From a virus: 41,356 nucleotides of DNA. Location: the IMG/VR virus record IMGVR_UViG_3300044742_000333, positions 1 through 41,356 of that record; one strand, given 5' to 3'. The translations under genes were made by a program, and so were the position numbers. This document shows, one piece after another, positions 23,625 to 31,504 of the stretch. How positions within the stretch are numbered: the stretch's first letter is position 1; each line of letters begins with the position of its first letter. Below the pieces are notes generated by a model. The model was given only the letters and a program-made list of their open reading frames with translations. It was not told the origin of the DNA and made no database searches.

Positions 23625-24680
23625 CTACGCCGTCCGCTTGTAGCCGAACTGGGCCGCGTTGAAGTCGGCCTCCACCCAGGCCGCGCTCGTGCCGGGGTTG
23701 GTGGCGGCGATCTGGAGCCCGTACGCGTACGTGAGCCCAGGCGAGAGGGCGGTGCCGGGGTAGTCCACGCCACTGTGCCGAATGACCGGCGCGACGGTGC
23801 AGACGCCCGCGTCGGACTTTTTCATGTTGAGGCAGTGCTGGAGGCCGTAGATCGTCGCCCCGACGACGGGTGCATCCTGCACGACGAAGGTGTCGGTCAG
23901 GGGCGACGTGGCCGCGCTGTTGTAGTCGGTATCCCCGTTGGGCGCGGCGTCGTCCACGTTCTGCCAATTCGCGCCCGTGGACGGCGTCCACCCCGTCGTC
24001 GCCCCCGCCGCCGTGGGGACGAGGGGATCGACGCGGCAATCGCCGAGGAAGGTGTTCCACGGCGCGGCCCCGGTGCCGTCCAAGACGTAGACATCATCGA
24101 AGTCCACCGTCTTGCCCTCGCCATAGCAGCCGAGCCAGACCGACGTCCACGCGCTCGATCCGTTGGCGGTGTCGATACTGGTGAGGGTGAGGACGGCCGT
24201 GCCATTGACCCGCACCGTCACCGCACCCGCCGAATCGTGGATCACGACTTTCAATTCGACATACGCATACACGCCAGCCGCCAGCACGCTCCCGGCGGAA
24301 CTGCCGAGCAAAGTGGCGCTGATGGGGTTGCCGGGACCAAACACGGCGGTCGATCCCCGATACGCCGCGATGGACCCGTCCGCATTCGCGCGCAGATGGA
24401 CGTGTTCGCGGTTCGCATTGAGGTCATAGACCCCGAGAAAGTTCAGCGGATCCGTCCCGACCGCGAGGGTGTTGGCTTTGAACGCCGTCCCGACGATTGC
24501 GGTGGTATCTGCCGGCGACGGGCCGCGCATCGCATACGCGACCGACGAACTGAAGCGGAGGCCGGGAGAACTGCGTCGGCCATCCGTGGCCGTGATGGCG
24601 ACCGTCCCGGCGCTCGACGGCCACTTGGTCGCCAAGTCGGCGGTGACGTAATGCGCGAAACTGTCCATGAAGAGCAACAT
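23625..24680 (-). CDS. LamG/concanavalin-like virion protein
   Basis: 351 aa from ATG at 24680 (ATG at 24668 also possible). The first 200 residues read as a lectin-like jelly roll (MDSFAHYVTADLATKW; VYAYVELKVVIHDSAGAVTV; TVDFDDVYVLDG). The C-terminal part, with GDCRVDPLVPTAAGATTGWT and a NVDDAAPNGDTDYN block, is a pattern seen in many phage tail-associated proteins. Likely a surface-exposed, glycan-binding structural protein set between the two adhesin paralogues. Confidence 0.65.
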   Translation of the reverse strand: MLLFMDSFAHYVTADLATKWPSSAGTVAITATDGRRSSPGLRFSSSVAYAMRGPSPADTTAIVGTAFKANTLAVGTDPLNFLGVYDLNANREHVHLRANADGSIAAYRGSTAVFGPGNPISATLLGSSAGSVLAAGVYAYVELKVVIHDSAGAVTVRVNGTAVLTLTSIDTANGSSAWTSVWLGCYGEGKTVDFDDVYVLDGTGAAPWNTFLGDCRVDPLVPTAAGATTGWTPSTGANWQNVDDAAPNGDTDYNSAATSPLTDTFVVQDAPVVGATIYGLQHCLNMKKSDAGVCTVAPVIRHSGVDYPGTALSPGLTYAYGLQIAATNPGTSAAWVEADFNAAQFGYKRTA

Positions 24681-24691
24681 AGCGTCTCCGT

Positions 24692-25927
24692 TTACGGGGC
24701 CAACGACGTCGGGTTGGCGGTTTTGGTGCGATACGTTTCGGGATCGCCCGTGGGCCCCGGCACCGCGTAATTGACCGGGAGAAAGACCGCCGTCGTCATC
24801 GCGACGTCGGTGCGATCTTCCGCCCACGACCACACCGTGTTGATCGGCGCGGCGGTCGGTTGCACGTAGAAGCCCACCGAGCCTTGCACGCCATCGGAGT
24901 TGCCCCCGGTCAGCGGGAAGACGGGGGGATCGACCACGTCCGCGCCCGTGACCGGGGGCCCGACGTCGTAATACTCGCCGAGCGAGGTCAGGCCGGTCAG
25001 GATGAGCGCGCCATCGGCGGCGGGCGTGACACTGCCAGTCGCCTGCGGGGACGTCGTCGCCCCACTGTGGCCGGTGCCGTTCTCGGTCTGATAGGCCACC
25101 ACGTTCGCAAAGCCGAAGATGATGATCGGCGTGCTCACGCCACTGACCGTGAACGTGTGGCCGTAGCCGACCGTGGGATTGAGGCAATACCAGAACCGCA
25201 TCCGCACGGTGCCGGGGGCCCCATACGCGGTGAGCGGCGTCCAGGCGTTGCTTTTCGAATCGGTGATGACGAGCGTCGGCCCCTCGACGTACAGGATCGC
25301 GACGACGAGTAACGACGCGCCCACCGTGCTCACCGCGCCGGTCGGGCCCGAGTGCTGCGCCGAGATCGTGATGATGAGTGAGATCGGCGGCGGCGGATCG
25401 TGGACGACCACGAGGTCGTCGGGCTGGTTCTGTGCCGTCAACGCGGTGCCCCAGAGCGTGAGGTTCGACGCGTTGACGGCGAGGCCGAGCACGAGCGCGA
25501 AGTACGACGCGCCGTCACCGGGGACCGGCCAGTAGCGGTCCTCGCGGAACCCATCGACCGACGTGCCGCTGGCTTCATCGATCTCCACCGGCAGGCCGAG
25601 CGGGCCGACGAACTCAAACAGATGCACGACGAACGCGCAGGCAATGGACGCCGTGACGGTGACCGTCGTCGCCCCGGCGAACGCGTGCGGGCAGCGCCAC
25701 ACCGACATCATCTGCGGCGGGTTCGAGCCAGGACCGAACGTCGCGATGGTGGTGTAGCTGTTCGCGCGGTTGTCGGTCACGGTGAGCGCGAAGGGCGCGA
25801 CGTTCGCCATCACGACGACGAGTAACTCGGAGCCGACCGTGACCGGCGACGTGAAGGCGTGCGAGAGCGTCATCGCCACCCCGGCCGAGGGCGCGGCCGT
25901 CGTCTGTAACCGGTCAAACGGCGGCAT
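24692..25927 (-). CDS. Adhesin-like virion protein (paralogue B)
   Basis: 411 aa; ATG at 25927 overlaps the upstream stop. Two beta-sandwich repeats: residues about 1-200 (VTVGSELLVVVMANVAPFAL; FALTVTDNRANSYTTIATF) and 200-400 (VITDSKSNAWTPLTAYG; TVGYGHTFTVSGVS; GSVTPAADGALILTGLTS; AAPINTVWSWA). The second repeat is clearly homologous to paralogue A. Likely a host-contact or decoration protein; the duplication suggests selection for varied binding. Confidence 0.6.
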   Translation of the reverse strand: MPPFDRLQTTAAPSAGVAMTLSHAFTSPVTVGSELLVVVMANVAPFALTVTDNRANSYTTIATFGPGSNPPQMMSVWRCPHAFAGATTVTVTASIACAFVVHLFEFVGPLGLPVEIDEASGTSVDGFREDRYWPVPGDGASYFALVLGLAVNASNLTLWGTALTAQNQPDDLVVVHDPPPPISLIITISAQHSGPTGAVSTVGASLLVVAILYVEGPTLVITDSKSNAWTPLTAYGAPGTVRMRFWYCLNPTVGYGHTFTVSGVSTPIIIFGFANVVAYQTENGTGHSGATTSPQATGSVTPAADGALILTGLTSLGEYYDVGPPVTGADVVDPPVFPLTGGNSDGVQGSVGFYVQPTAAPINTVWSWAEDRTDVAMTTAVFLPVNYAVPGPTGDPETYRTKTANPTSLAP

Positions 25928-26121
25928 CAAGCAGACTCGCGCGTCGGCGTGGCTCCCCGGCGCGTCGGATATTTTGCTTCGGTGATCAGGTCGCCACTCG
26001 GGCGGCGAAGGGGCGCATCGCGCTGACAGGACTCGCAGCGATGGCCGTCGGTCGTGCGGCAGACGTCGCCGAGGCACTCGCCGGGAGTGTGACAGTCCAC
26101 GCATTGGAAGACGTGGCTCAT
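25927..26121 (-). CDS. Small cysteine-rich protein, 64 aa
   Basis: ATG at 26121 overlaps the portal stop (TGATG), and its own stop overlaps the next ATG, so it is coupled on both sides. Cysteines are arranged as CVDC, ECLGDVC and CESC, suggesting one or two bound zinc ions. Basic C-terminal tail. Function unknown; possibly an assembly factor. Confidence 0.55.
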   Translation of the reverse strand: MSHVFQCVDCHTPGECLGDVCRTTDGHRCESCQRDAPLRRPSGDLITEAKYPTRRGATPTRESA

Positions 26122-28238
26122 CACATCGTCCTGCCGGAATTGTTCTGGAGATTGCCGGTGAGCCGCGTGTCGTGCTTGTCCACGGGCTCGATCCCCTGCG
26201 GGGCCTTGATTAGTTCCGGGGCCAGCGTGGGCGGCGGCGGCAGTTCTAACCCATACATCTTGGAGAGATAGAGCCTAACCCCCTCATAATTCGGCGACAT
26301 CGGGTTCAGATCATCCCCGCGCATTGAGAACGTCGCCTTGGGCGGTTCTGGTTTCGCGGGCTCCGGTTGCTTAATCAGCGGCACCCTGTCCTGGCCGAAC
26401 GCGTCACACAAGAGCCCCGCTACTTCCATCTGGTTGAAGTACGGATTGTTGCTGACGAGGTTGACGAACCGCAGCATCTTCTCGCGTTCCTGCGAGGCAT
26501 CGACGCGCACGCTGCTGTCGGGATTGAAGGTGAAGAGGTAGTCGCCCGCAATCGTCGTGCGGTCCCATTGCGCGAACCGCTTCGCGCCGTCCTCGCCGAC
26601 GATCTCGACCAGTTCCTGATCGGTCGCGAAGAGCTGCACGAGACTGAACAGTTTCTTGCAGCCGCGCGCGTACTGCGTCAGCAACCGCACGCGTTCTTTC
26701 GCCTGCCGCGTTTCGGTGGCGCGCTGGATCAGGCTCGCTTCGTACGCGGTGTCGGTGTCATCGGATCCGAGGCCCTGCTGGTTCGCGCCACTCGCCGTCA
26801 AGCGGTCGATGTCGTTCTGCGTGATGGCATCAAATTGGAAGTTCTCATTTGGGAAGTGCGCGACGGCGAGTGCGCGCAGATCGCTTTCACTGATGGGCCC
26901 CTCGAACTTTATTAAGCTCTGGATTTCTCCTGACTCCAACTGCTCGACCGTATCGCGCGTCAGCGCGGGGCTCTTCACGTTGATGCCGCGCATCGGCATC
27001 GAGCGCCGTCGCTGCTGCACCATCTGCGAGCGGCCCAGGCTCTTCTCGTCGGCGATGTCGCGCACCACGCTGCAGTCGCTTTTCGGGAACGCGCTGTTGA
27101 CGCGGCTGCGGAGCGTGAAGACGTGGATCGGGTAGCCGCGCATCCCGCCCGTGAACCGGCCCATGTTGTCGAAGCGTTGCCACGGCGAGTTCTCGTGGAC
27201 GACGACGCCCTGGCCGTTGCGCCCGCTCTTCTTGGCGAGCACGACGAGCCGCCGGATGCGCTCGGGATTGAGTTCCGTCGCGTCGTAGAGCGAGGCGCGA
27301 TACCAGATCTCGTAGCCGCAGGCCACGCTGCGCTTCTCGAGCGCATCGCGGTCGGCGGGGGCGACGAGCCGCTCGGACCAGTTCAGATCCGAGAACGACG
27401 ACGGCTCGACGCCATACCGCCGCACCAGTTCCTCGGTGTCCGCATAAAAGCGGAACGCCAACCACGGCGCGGCGTCAAAGCGGGAGCTGAGAAAGCCCAC
27501 CGGGGAGAGAAAGTCGTCAGGGCTGATGCGGTTCCAGTAGTAATCGCACCAGAGTTTCTGCGGGTTCGTTTCCGTTTCCGGCTGGCCGTCTGGCCCGAGC
27601 GCGAGCGTCTCTTCGTTCTGGTACCCGCCCGTCATCGGATCGATCAGCGGCTGGCCGCTCATCGGATCGAGCTTCGGCACCGAAGCGCCGGTCAGCGGAT
27701 CGGTGACCGGCTCCATGCGGCCGGTCGGCGTCTTCACGTCCTGGGTGACGCTCTCGTAGCCGATCTTCGTCACGCCGATGCCGGCGGGCACGAGGATGTC
27801 GGAGAGCACCTCGTCCATCATCGCCACGGCGTCGATCTTGTCCTCGCCCAGGAGCGTGTCCATGATCGCCTTGACGATGGGCGCGACGGGCCGCGTCTCG
27901 GGCCGCGTGCCCGCGACCTGTAAGGCAGGCTGCTGATGAAATAACTGCGGCTTCTTTTGTTCGACGGTATAGAAGCCCACGTTGACCGAAATGGTGTCGT
28001 TGACGTGGACCCCGGGCAGCGTGGGCCGGTCGCCGTCATAGCGGCTCATGTTGGCCCGCCACGCCGGGACTTCCTCCTTCAACCGGTCTACCGCCGCGTC
28101 GATCTCGGACGACCAGAACGCTTCGCTGCCGTACCCCTCGTCAGGGAGCGGGATCGTCAGGTCCGTCGCCGCCGCCGCCGCCGCCGCCGGACGCCGCGTG
28201 AGCGAAGTCCCTGTGGACTTCGCACGTCGTTTCGCCAT
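26121..28238 (-). CDS. Portal protein
   Basis: 705 aa, the size of P22-type portals. Typical features: an N-terminal helical region (WSSEIDAAVDRLKEEVPAW), EQKKPQLFHQQPALQV, a wing domain, a long C-terminal helical stem (YEASLIQRATETRQAKERVR) and a flexible proline-rich tail (EPAKPEPPKATFS). It forms the dodecameric channel for genome entry and exit. Located downstream of the terminase, as expected, and headed by a TATACT -10 box. Confidence 0.8.
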   Translation of the reverse strand: MAKRRAKSTGTSLTRRPAAAAAAATDLTIPLPDEGYGSEAFWSSEIDAAVDRLKEEVPAWRANMSRYDGDRPTLPGVHVNDTISVNVGFYTVEQKKPQLFHQQPALQVAGTRPETRPVAPIVKAIMDTLLGEDKIDAVAMMDEVLSDILVPAGIGVTKIGYESVTQDVKTPTGRMEPVTDPLTGASVPKLDPMSGQPLIDPMTGGYQNEETLALGPDGQPETETNPQKLWCDYYWNRISPDDFLSPVGFLSSRFDAAPWLAFRFYADTEELVRRYGVEPSSFSDLNWSERLVAPADRDALEKRSVACGYEIWYRASLYDATELNPERIRRLVVLAKKSGRNGQGVVVHENSPWQRFDNMGRFTGGMRGYPIHVFTLRSRVNSAFPKSDCSVVRDIADEKSLGRSQMVQQRRRSMPMRGINVKSPALTRDTVEQLESGEIQSLIKFEGPISESDLRALAVAHFPNENFQFDAITQNDIDRLTASGANQQGLGSDDTDTAYEASLIQRATETRQAKERVRLLTQYARGCKKLFSLVQLFATDQELVEIVGEDGAKRFAQWDRTTIAGDYLFTFNPDSSVRVDASQEREKMLRFVNLVSNNPYFNQMEVAGLLCDAFGQDRVPLIKQPEPAKPEPPKATFSMRGDDLNPMSPNYEGVRLYLSKMYGLELPPPPTLAPELIKAPQGIEPVDKHDTRLTGNLQNNSGRTM

Positions 28239-28280
28239 GAGAGCGCGAGCCCTTTGCTTCCAACCAGAGGGTGAACGGTC

Positions 28281-28286
28281 AGTATA
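28281..28286 (-). promoter_or_regulatory. Possible -10 box upstream of the portal gene
   Basis: TATACT reads on the minus strand at 28286-28281, 43 bases before the portal ATG. No good -35 is present at standard spacing (GATTCC at 28309-28304), so an activator or another polymerase contact would be needed. Confidence 0.35.
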
Positions 28287-28386
28287 AACCTTGCATCAAG
28301 GGGGGAATCGGGCCGCGATCTGGTGAGATCGATGGGACACGAGCGACACGCCCAAGATGTTGTGATTGTGGTCGCCAGAGACACCA

Positions 28387-28408
28387 AAGGCCGGGTGGCC
28401 CCGGCCTT
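28387..28408 (-). terminator. Hairpin between the 58-aa gene and the portal
   Basis: AAGGCCGGG (28387-28395) pairs perfectly with CCCGGCCTT (28400-28408), loop of 4 nt. Reading on the minus strand it is followed only by TGG, so it is a weak terminator or a pause/processing site separating the 28445-33368 genes from the portal operon. Confidence 0.5.
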
Positions 28409-28444
28409 CAGTGGTGTGTTTTTGGGACTGACGTGCGCCGACGC

Positions 28445-28621
28445 TTAGGAGAACCCCGCCAGATCCGCGGTGAGTTTCAGCAGTTTCCCGATGATTTCAT
28501 GCGAGCGTTGCAGGGAGGCGTTCGCCTTTTTCAGCGCGTCGATTTCCTCACCTTGCGCGTCGAAGAGTTCGATTTGTAATTCGTAGAGCGTTCGCACGAT
28601 GGCGCGTTCTTTGTCCTCCAT
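28445..28621 (-). CDS. Small coiled-coil protein, 58 aa
   Basis: ATG at 28621, TAA at 28447-28445. The product is a continuous charged helix with heptad spacing (TLYELQIELFDAQGEEIDAL, then LQRSHEIIGKLLKL), so probably a coiled coil that oligomerises. It lies directly after a secreted-protein gene. No family recognised; composition and clean helical periodicity make it likely real. Confidence 0.55.
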   Translation of the reverse strand: MEDKERAIVRTLYELQIELFDAQGEEIDALKKANASLQRSHEIIGKLLKLTADLAGFS

Positions 28622-28631
28622 TTGGGTGGCC

Positions 28632-29087
28632 TTAGCTACAGACGCGGGCCGCGCCCGTGCCGATGCAGATCACGCCCGTGCCGTAGTTGATGTAGGTGCC
28701 GGACGGACTGACGGTCCACAGGTTGCCCTGGCTGTCCGTGCCGCGCTGCGAACCGTCGCGCTCGATGGTCGTGCGCCACAGGCTGCCGGTGTTGAGATTG
28801 CTGCCGCGCACGGTCGTGGTCCCCGAGGTGTCCCGGTCCCACGAGTAGCGATTGCCCGAGCGCCAGTCGTAGGTCGTGCCGGAGGTCGGCGGCGGCGGCT
28901 GGATCGGGGCGTAGGGCACGTAGACCGGGTAGGTCGGGACCGGCGGCGGCGTGTAGCGATACGGGGTGTAGACGTACGGTTCATACACGGGGGTCGGGTC
29001 GGGGCGACGGCGGGACGATTGCGCCTGGGCGACGGCCGGGACGACGAGGATCAGGGCGACGAGGGGGAGCCAACGGACACTTCTCAC
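28632..29087 (-). CDS. Secreted protein with cleavable signal peptide
   Basis: 151 aa from GTG at 29087 with GGAGG upstream; upstream alternatives fall inside the promoter at 29120-29139. N-terminal signal peptide RSVRWLPLVALILVVPAVA with an AQA cleavage site. Then a Pro/Tyr-rich segment (VYEPYVYTPYRYTPPPVP) and a Gly/Thr-rich beta domain ending in two cysteines (VICIGTGAARVC). Expected in the periplasm or outside the cell. It may modify the envelope of the lysogen or exclude other phages; function unknown. Confidence 0.65.
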   Translation of the reverse strand: MRSVRWLPLVALILVVPAVAQAQSSRRRPDPTPVYEPYVYTPYRYTPPPVPTYPVYVPYAPIQPPPPTSGTTYDWRSGNRYSWDRDTSGTTTVRGSNLNTGSLWRTTIERDGSQRGTDSQGNLWTVSPSGTYINYGTGVICIGTGAARVCS

Positions 29088-29119
29088 AGGAAACCTCCAA
29101 ACGGAAACGACAGAGGGAG

Positions 29120-29139
29120 AGTCTACCACGAGCGGTCGT
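29120..29139 (-). promoter_or_regulatory. Promoter with operator-like motif for the secreted protein
   Basis: On the minus strand ACGACCGCTCGT (29139-29128), two bases, then TAGACT (29125-29120). A leader of about 25 nt with GGAGG leads to the GTG at 29087. The motif abuts the stop codon of the terminase nuclease gene. Confidence 0.65.
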
Positions 29140-29768
29140 TAGCGTGCGGCGTAGCGCAAGCCGCGCCGGATCGCGTCGATCTCGTGCCCGATGGCGTCGG
29201 GCGGCAGCGTCTTGACGATCTTCGTCGGCGGCAGCGGACGCGCCATCACCCAGTAGCGCAGCGCCGCAGCCGGATATTCGTCGGTCGTTGAATCGATGTC
29301 ATCGGGCTGCTTCGCATCGGACACGAGCGTCAGGAACGTGTCGAGAAAGTAGACGCAGTCGGCGTGGACCTGGAGCGAGGGCGCGTCGAAGATGCGCGGC
29401 ACTTCGCGGTCGTCGTCGCGAAAGGTTCGCACGTCGAGCCACGCGCGGATCCGCGCCCAGCCGTTGACGCGGTCCTTGTCGCCCGGGGTCATGTGCAGGC
29501 CGCGCGCACGGAACGTCTCGCTCACGGTTTCGCCGCGCGCCGTTTTTGTTTTCGGAAAGATCTCCGGTTGCGCGATCACGTCGATGAGGCGCGGAATCCC
29601 CTTCTCTTTCAGGAACGCGTGGATGCGCGTGGCGGCGACATCGGGCGTCGTTTTGAAAAAGGTCATCTCATGCCGCAGGACCGCGCGCCCATCGGTCTGG
29701 ACGGCGATGAAGCCCATCCACCCTCTGGCCGCGTACGACCAGTGGAGAGCCCCGTAGTGATGAATCAC
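29139..29768 (-). CDS. terL: Terminase large subunit, detached C-terminal nuclease domain
   Basis: 209 aa from a GTG at 29768 that overlaps the previous stop (GTGA). It aligns by eye with the RNase H-like nuclease half of terminases: GALHWSYAARGWMGFIAV, RLIDVIAQPEIFPKT, TPGDKDRVNGWARIRAWL and YPAAALRYWVMARP. It has no ATPase motifs. The matching ATPase half is at 31501-32598, about 1.7 kb upstream in the same strand. At positions usually occupied by catalytic acids this protein reads H9 (ALHW for ALDW), Q67 (AQP for ADP) and A168 (PAAALRY for xxDALRY), with D163/E164 nearby. It may be an inactive or altered nuclease, or the alignment may be offset. Confidence 0.75.
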   Translation of the reverse strand: MIHHYGALHWSYAARGWMGFIAVQTDGRAVLRHEMTFFKTTPDVAATRIHAFLKEKGIPRLIDVIAQPEIFPKTKTARGETVSETFRARGLHMTPGDKDRVNGWARIRAWLDVRTFRDDDREVPRIFDAPSLQVHADCVYFLDTFLTLVSDAKQPDDIDSTTDEYPAAALRYWVMARPLPPTKIVKTLPPDAIGHEIDAIRRGLRYAAR

Positions 29769-30070
29769 TCGCCCGCCTCTGCTGCTGCTGCCAACGCTTC
29801 CCACTTTTGGAGGCACAGCGGATAGTGAACGTGGCCTCCGCGCTTGAGGAGAACGCCCATCTTGTCGAAGTCGAACGCCCCGCCACACATGATGCACCGC
29901 GAAGGAACGTATGGCGGCGGCTCCGCGATGGCACACGCCCAGTCCAACTGCTTTCGCAGCCGGTCGATCTCCGCGAGGGCGGCGTCGATGGCGGCGGCAA
30001 CATCCTCATTCCCGCCACCGCAAAGTTTGGAGAAGCTCCGAAGCGTCTCGGTGAACGGCGCGTCGGTCAT
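29765..30070 (-). CDS. Mosaic mini-gene product (MTDAPFTET leader, Cys C-terminus)
   Basis: 101 aa from ATG at 30070, ATGA overlap with the previous gene; it ends overlapping the terminase nuclease start. The first residues (MTDAPFTET) equal those of the genes at 39538 and 40798. The next block, LRSFSKLCGGGNEDVAAAID then AALAEIDRL, equals the gene at 40195. The C-terminal half is unique, with a CIMCG...C pair that may bind zinc. It is a recombinant of two right-end gene types, placed within the split terminase. Function unknown. Confidence 0.65.
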   Translation of the reverse strand: MTDAPFTETLRSFSKLCGGGNEDVAAAIDAALAEIDRLRKQLDWACAIAEPPPYVPSRCIMCGGAFDFDKMGVLLKRGGHVHYPLCLQKWEALAAAAEAGE

Positions 30071-30330
30071 GGCGTCACCCGTGACTCTATTTCGATGGTG
30101 AACGGCAACGAGGGATCGCCCGTCATCCGCAGCCGCCAGGTATCCCCGCGCACGTCGATGTAGCGCCACGTCCCATCGCTACTCTTCAACATGACATCGC
30201 GATACTCTGGCGCATCAGCCCACGCGCCAATGTGCCCAGCCGAGGCGCGGACGATGCGGCTCGTCTCCCGCAGATACTGTGTCGTCTCAGCCAAGTTCTT
30301 CAGCATCTCCTCGATGTCCGCTTGGGTCAT
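30067..30330 (-). CDS. Unknown protein led by a leaderless promoter, 87 aa
   Basis: ATG at 30330; the -10 box TAGGCT ends six bases upstream and no ribosome site is visible. N-terminal helix (DIEEMLKNLAETTQYLRET) followed by a strand-rich half (DGTWRYIDVRGDTWRLRM). No family recognised. First gene of a small cassette that reaches the terminase nuclease gene, so this promoter may also transcribe the nuclease fragment. Confidence 0.6.
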   Translation of the reverse strand: MTQADIEEMLKNLAETTQYLRETSRIVRASAGHIGAWADAPEYRDVMLKSSDGTWRYIDVRGDTWRLRMTGDPSLPFTIEIESRVTP

Positions 30331-30336
30331 GGCGTC

Positions 30337-30356
30337 AGCCTACCACGAGCGGTCGT
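30337..30356 (-). promoter_or_regulatory. Leaderless promoter with operator-like motif inside the split terminase
   Basis: Minus strand: ACGACCGCTCGT (30356-30345), two bases, TAGGCT (30342-30337), six bases, ATG (30330). Same layout as the promoters at 6057 and 39286. Confidence 0.65.
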
Positions 30357-30577
30357 CAGGACTCCCAGTGCGCGCGCGCGAAGCGCTGCGGCACTTCGAA
30401 CTCGTCGCCGCACAGGCGACAGCGATACGTGTGGCCGGCGCGCATCTGGCGCGGGCCGGTGCCGATGATCGGCAGAATGGTGACGTATTTCGTCGCGAGG
30501 GGAGCCATGGGATCGATCCAGAGATGCGCGTGTGCGGTAGACCACGAGAGGGGGTAGCGAGTCAGAGCGATAGCCAT
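30356..30577 (-). CDS. Small zinc-finger-like protein, 73 aa
   Basis: ATG at 30577 with GGAAGG upstream. The C-terminal part has CRLCG and RFARAHW, a CxxC...H pattern that could form a small zinc-binding unit. The N-terminal part is unremarkable. Lies between the HNH gene and the leaderless promoter, just behind a GGTTGGAG stem-loop. Function unknown. Confidence 0.5.
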   Translation of the reverse strand: MAIALTRYPLSWSTAHAHLWIDPMAPLATKYVTILPIIGTGPRQMRAGHTYRCRLCGDEFEVPQRFARAHWES

Positions 30578-30586
30578 GGGATCCAA

Positions 30587-30620
30587 CCTTCCATGGTCGT
30601 GGCTCCAACCCCCCCGACCG
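30587..30620 (-). other. GGTTGGAG stem-loop downstream of the HNH gene
   Basis: On the minus strand GGTCG and CGACC form a 5-bp stem, extendable by TCC/GGA across a bulge, around a loop that contains GGTTGGAGCC. It lies between the stop of the HNH gene (30644) and the ATG at 30577. Member of the recurrent stem-loop set. Confidence 0.55.
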
Positions 30621-30643
30621 GAGAAACGACGCGGGGAGACGAG

Positions 30644-31504
30644 TTATTCGAGGTACTTCTGGTTTATCGTGTCCATTGTGCAAATCATAAGATCCATGAG
30701 GCGCGGGGGCCAGTTGTGTTTCCACCCTTTGGACGCGTTACAGGGTTGGCAAGCCGCCACGATATTGCTCCTCTCGTGCCGACCGCCACGACGGATCGAC
30801 AGCCGATGATCCTGAGTGAGCGCGACGTTCGCGAAACAGTAGTAGCAGCAGCCACCTTGTGCAACTTTTGTCTCCTCCCAGTCCCGATGGGTGTAGCCGT
30901 CGCATTCCCCGCCGCGCAAGACGGCCCGACGACGACGACTCGCTTCCCTCATCACGTCAGGGTTCGCTCGCGCCCACTCCGCCTTCACGACTTTCAATAG
31001 GTCTTTGTTTTTGGCGCGATATTCGACGCCGCGTCGATAGACGCGTTCCTGGTTTGCCACGACCCAAGCGCGGGCCTTTGCGATACCTAACTCAGGATTC
31101 TTGTGATAACTCGCCTTCCTTTGGGCTTTTTCGCGTTCAGGATTAGCCTTGCGATTAGCTTTTCTGGTCACCAAAATACGCGGCTTGTTCTTGTGGTAAT
31201 AAGCCGACCCCTTCGCCGCCGCGTTTGGGTCTGCGGCATATTTCGCACGTTTTCGTTGCCGAATCCCGTCCCGGTTTCTGTGGTAACTCGCGCGTTTATT
31301 TCGGCGATGCTGCTCAGGATTTTTTGCCACCCACGCCTTGTGGTCTGCCTTGTATTTCTCTGGATTGGCTTTTCGACGCGCGAGGACAACCTCCTTGTTG
31401 GCGGCGTACCACGTCTTCGCCCGCATTTTGTACAGTTCCTTATTCGCCAGATAGTGCTGTCGCTGGTAGGCCTTCGGGTTGGCTGTTTTAATGGGAGAAC
31501 TCAT
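30644..31504 (-). CDS. HNH homing-type endonuclease inserted in the terminase gene
   Basis: 286 aa; the ATG at 31504 overlaps the ATPase-half stop (ATGA). The N-terminal 200 residues are basic helical repeats (units like YHKNPE, YAANKE, YHRNRD) that probably bind DNA; the C-terminal HNH core has CCYYCFANVALTQDHRLSI and CQPCNASKGWK. Less GC-rich than its surroundings. Its position exactly between the ATPase and nuclease halves of the terminase suggests it caused or exploited the split, as homing endonucleases in conserved phage genes do. Confidence 0.85.
   Translation of the reverse strand: MSSPIKTANPKAYQRQHYLANKELYKMRAKTWYAANKEVVLARRKANPEKYKADHKAWVAKNPEQHRRNKRASYHRNRDGIRQRKRAKYAADPNAAAKGSAYYHKNKPRILVTRKANRKANPEREKAQRKASYHKNPELGIAKARAWVVANQERVYRRGVEYRAKNKDLLKVVKAEWARANPDVMREASRRRRAVLRGGECDGYTHRDWEETKVAQGGCCYYCFANVALTQDHRLSIRRGGRHERSNIVAACQPCNASKGWKHNWPPRLMDLMICTMDTINQKYLE

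Noticed and set aside
23442-24770. Plus-strand open frame of 442 aa
   Set aside because: Mirror frame of three well-supported late genes; Arg/Gly-rich with no domain pattern. The same holds for 12845-14116 and 14830-15822.
29768-31504. Group I or II intron between the terminase halves
   Set aside because: The intervening DNA is almost fully occupied by coupled genes, the nuclease half has its own start overlapping a stop, and I could not recognise an intron core. It remains testable by RNA.
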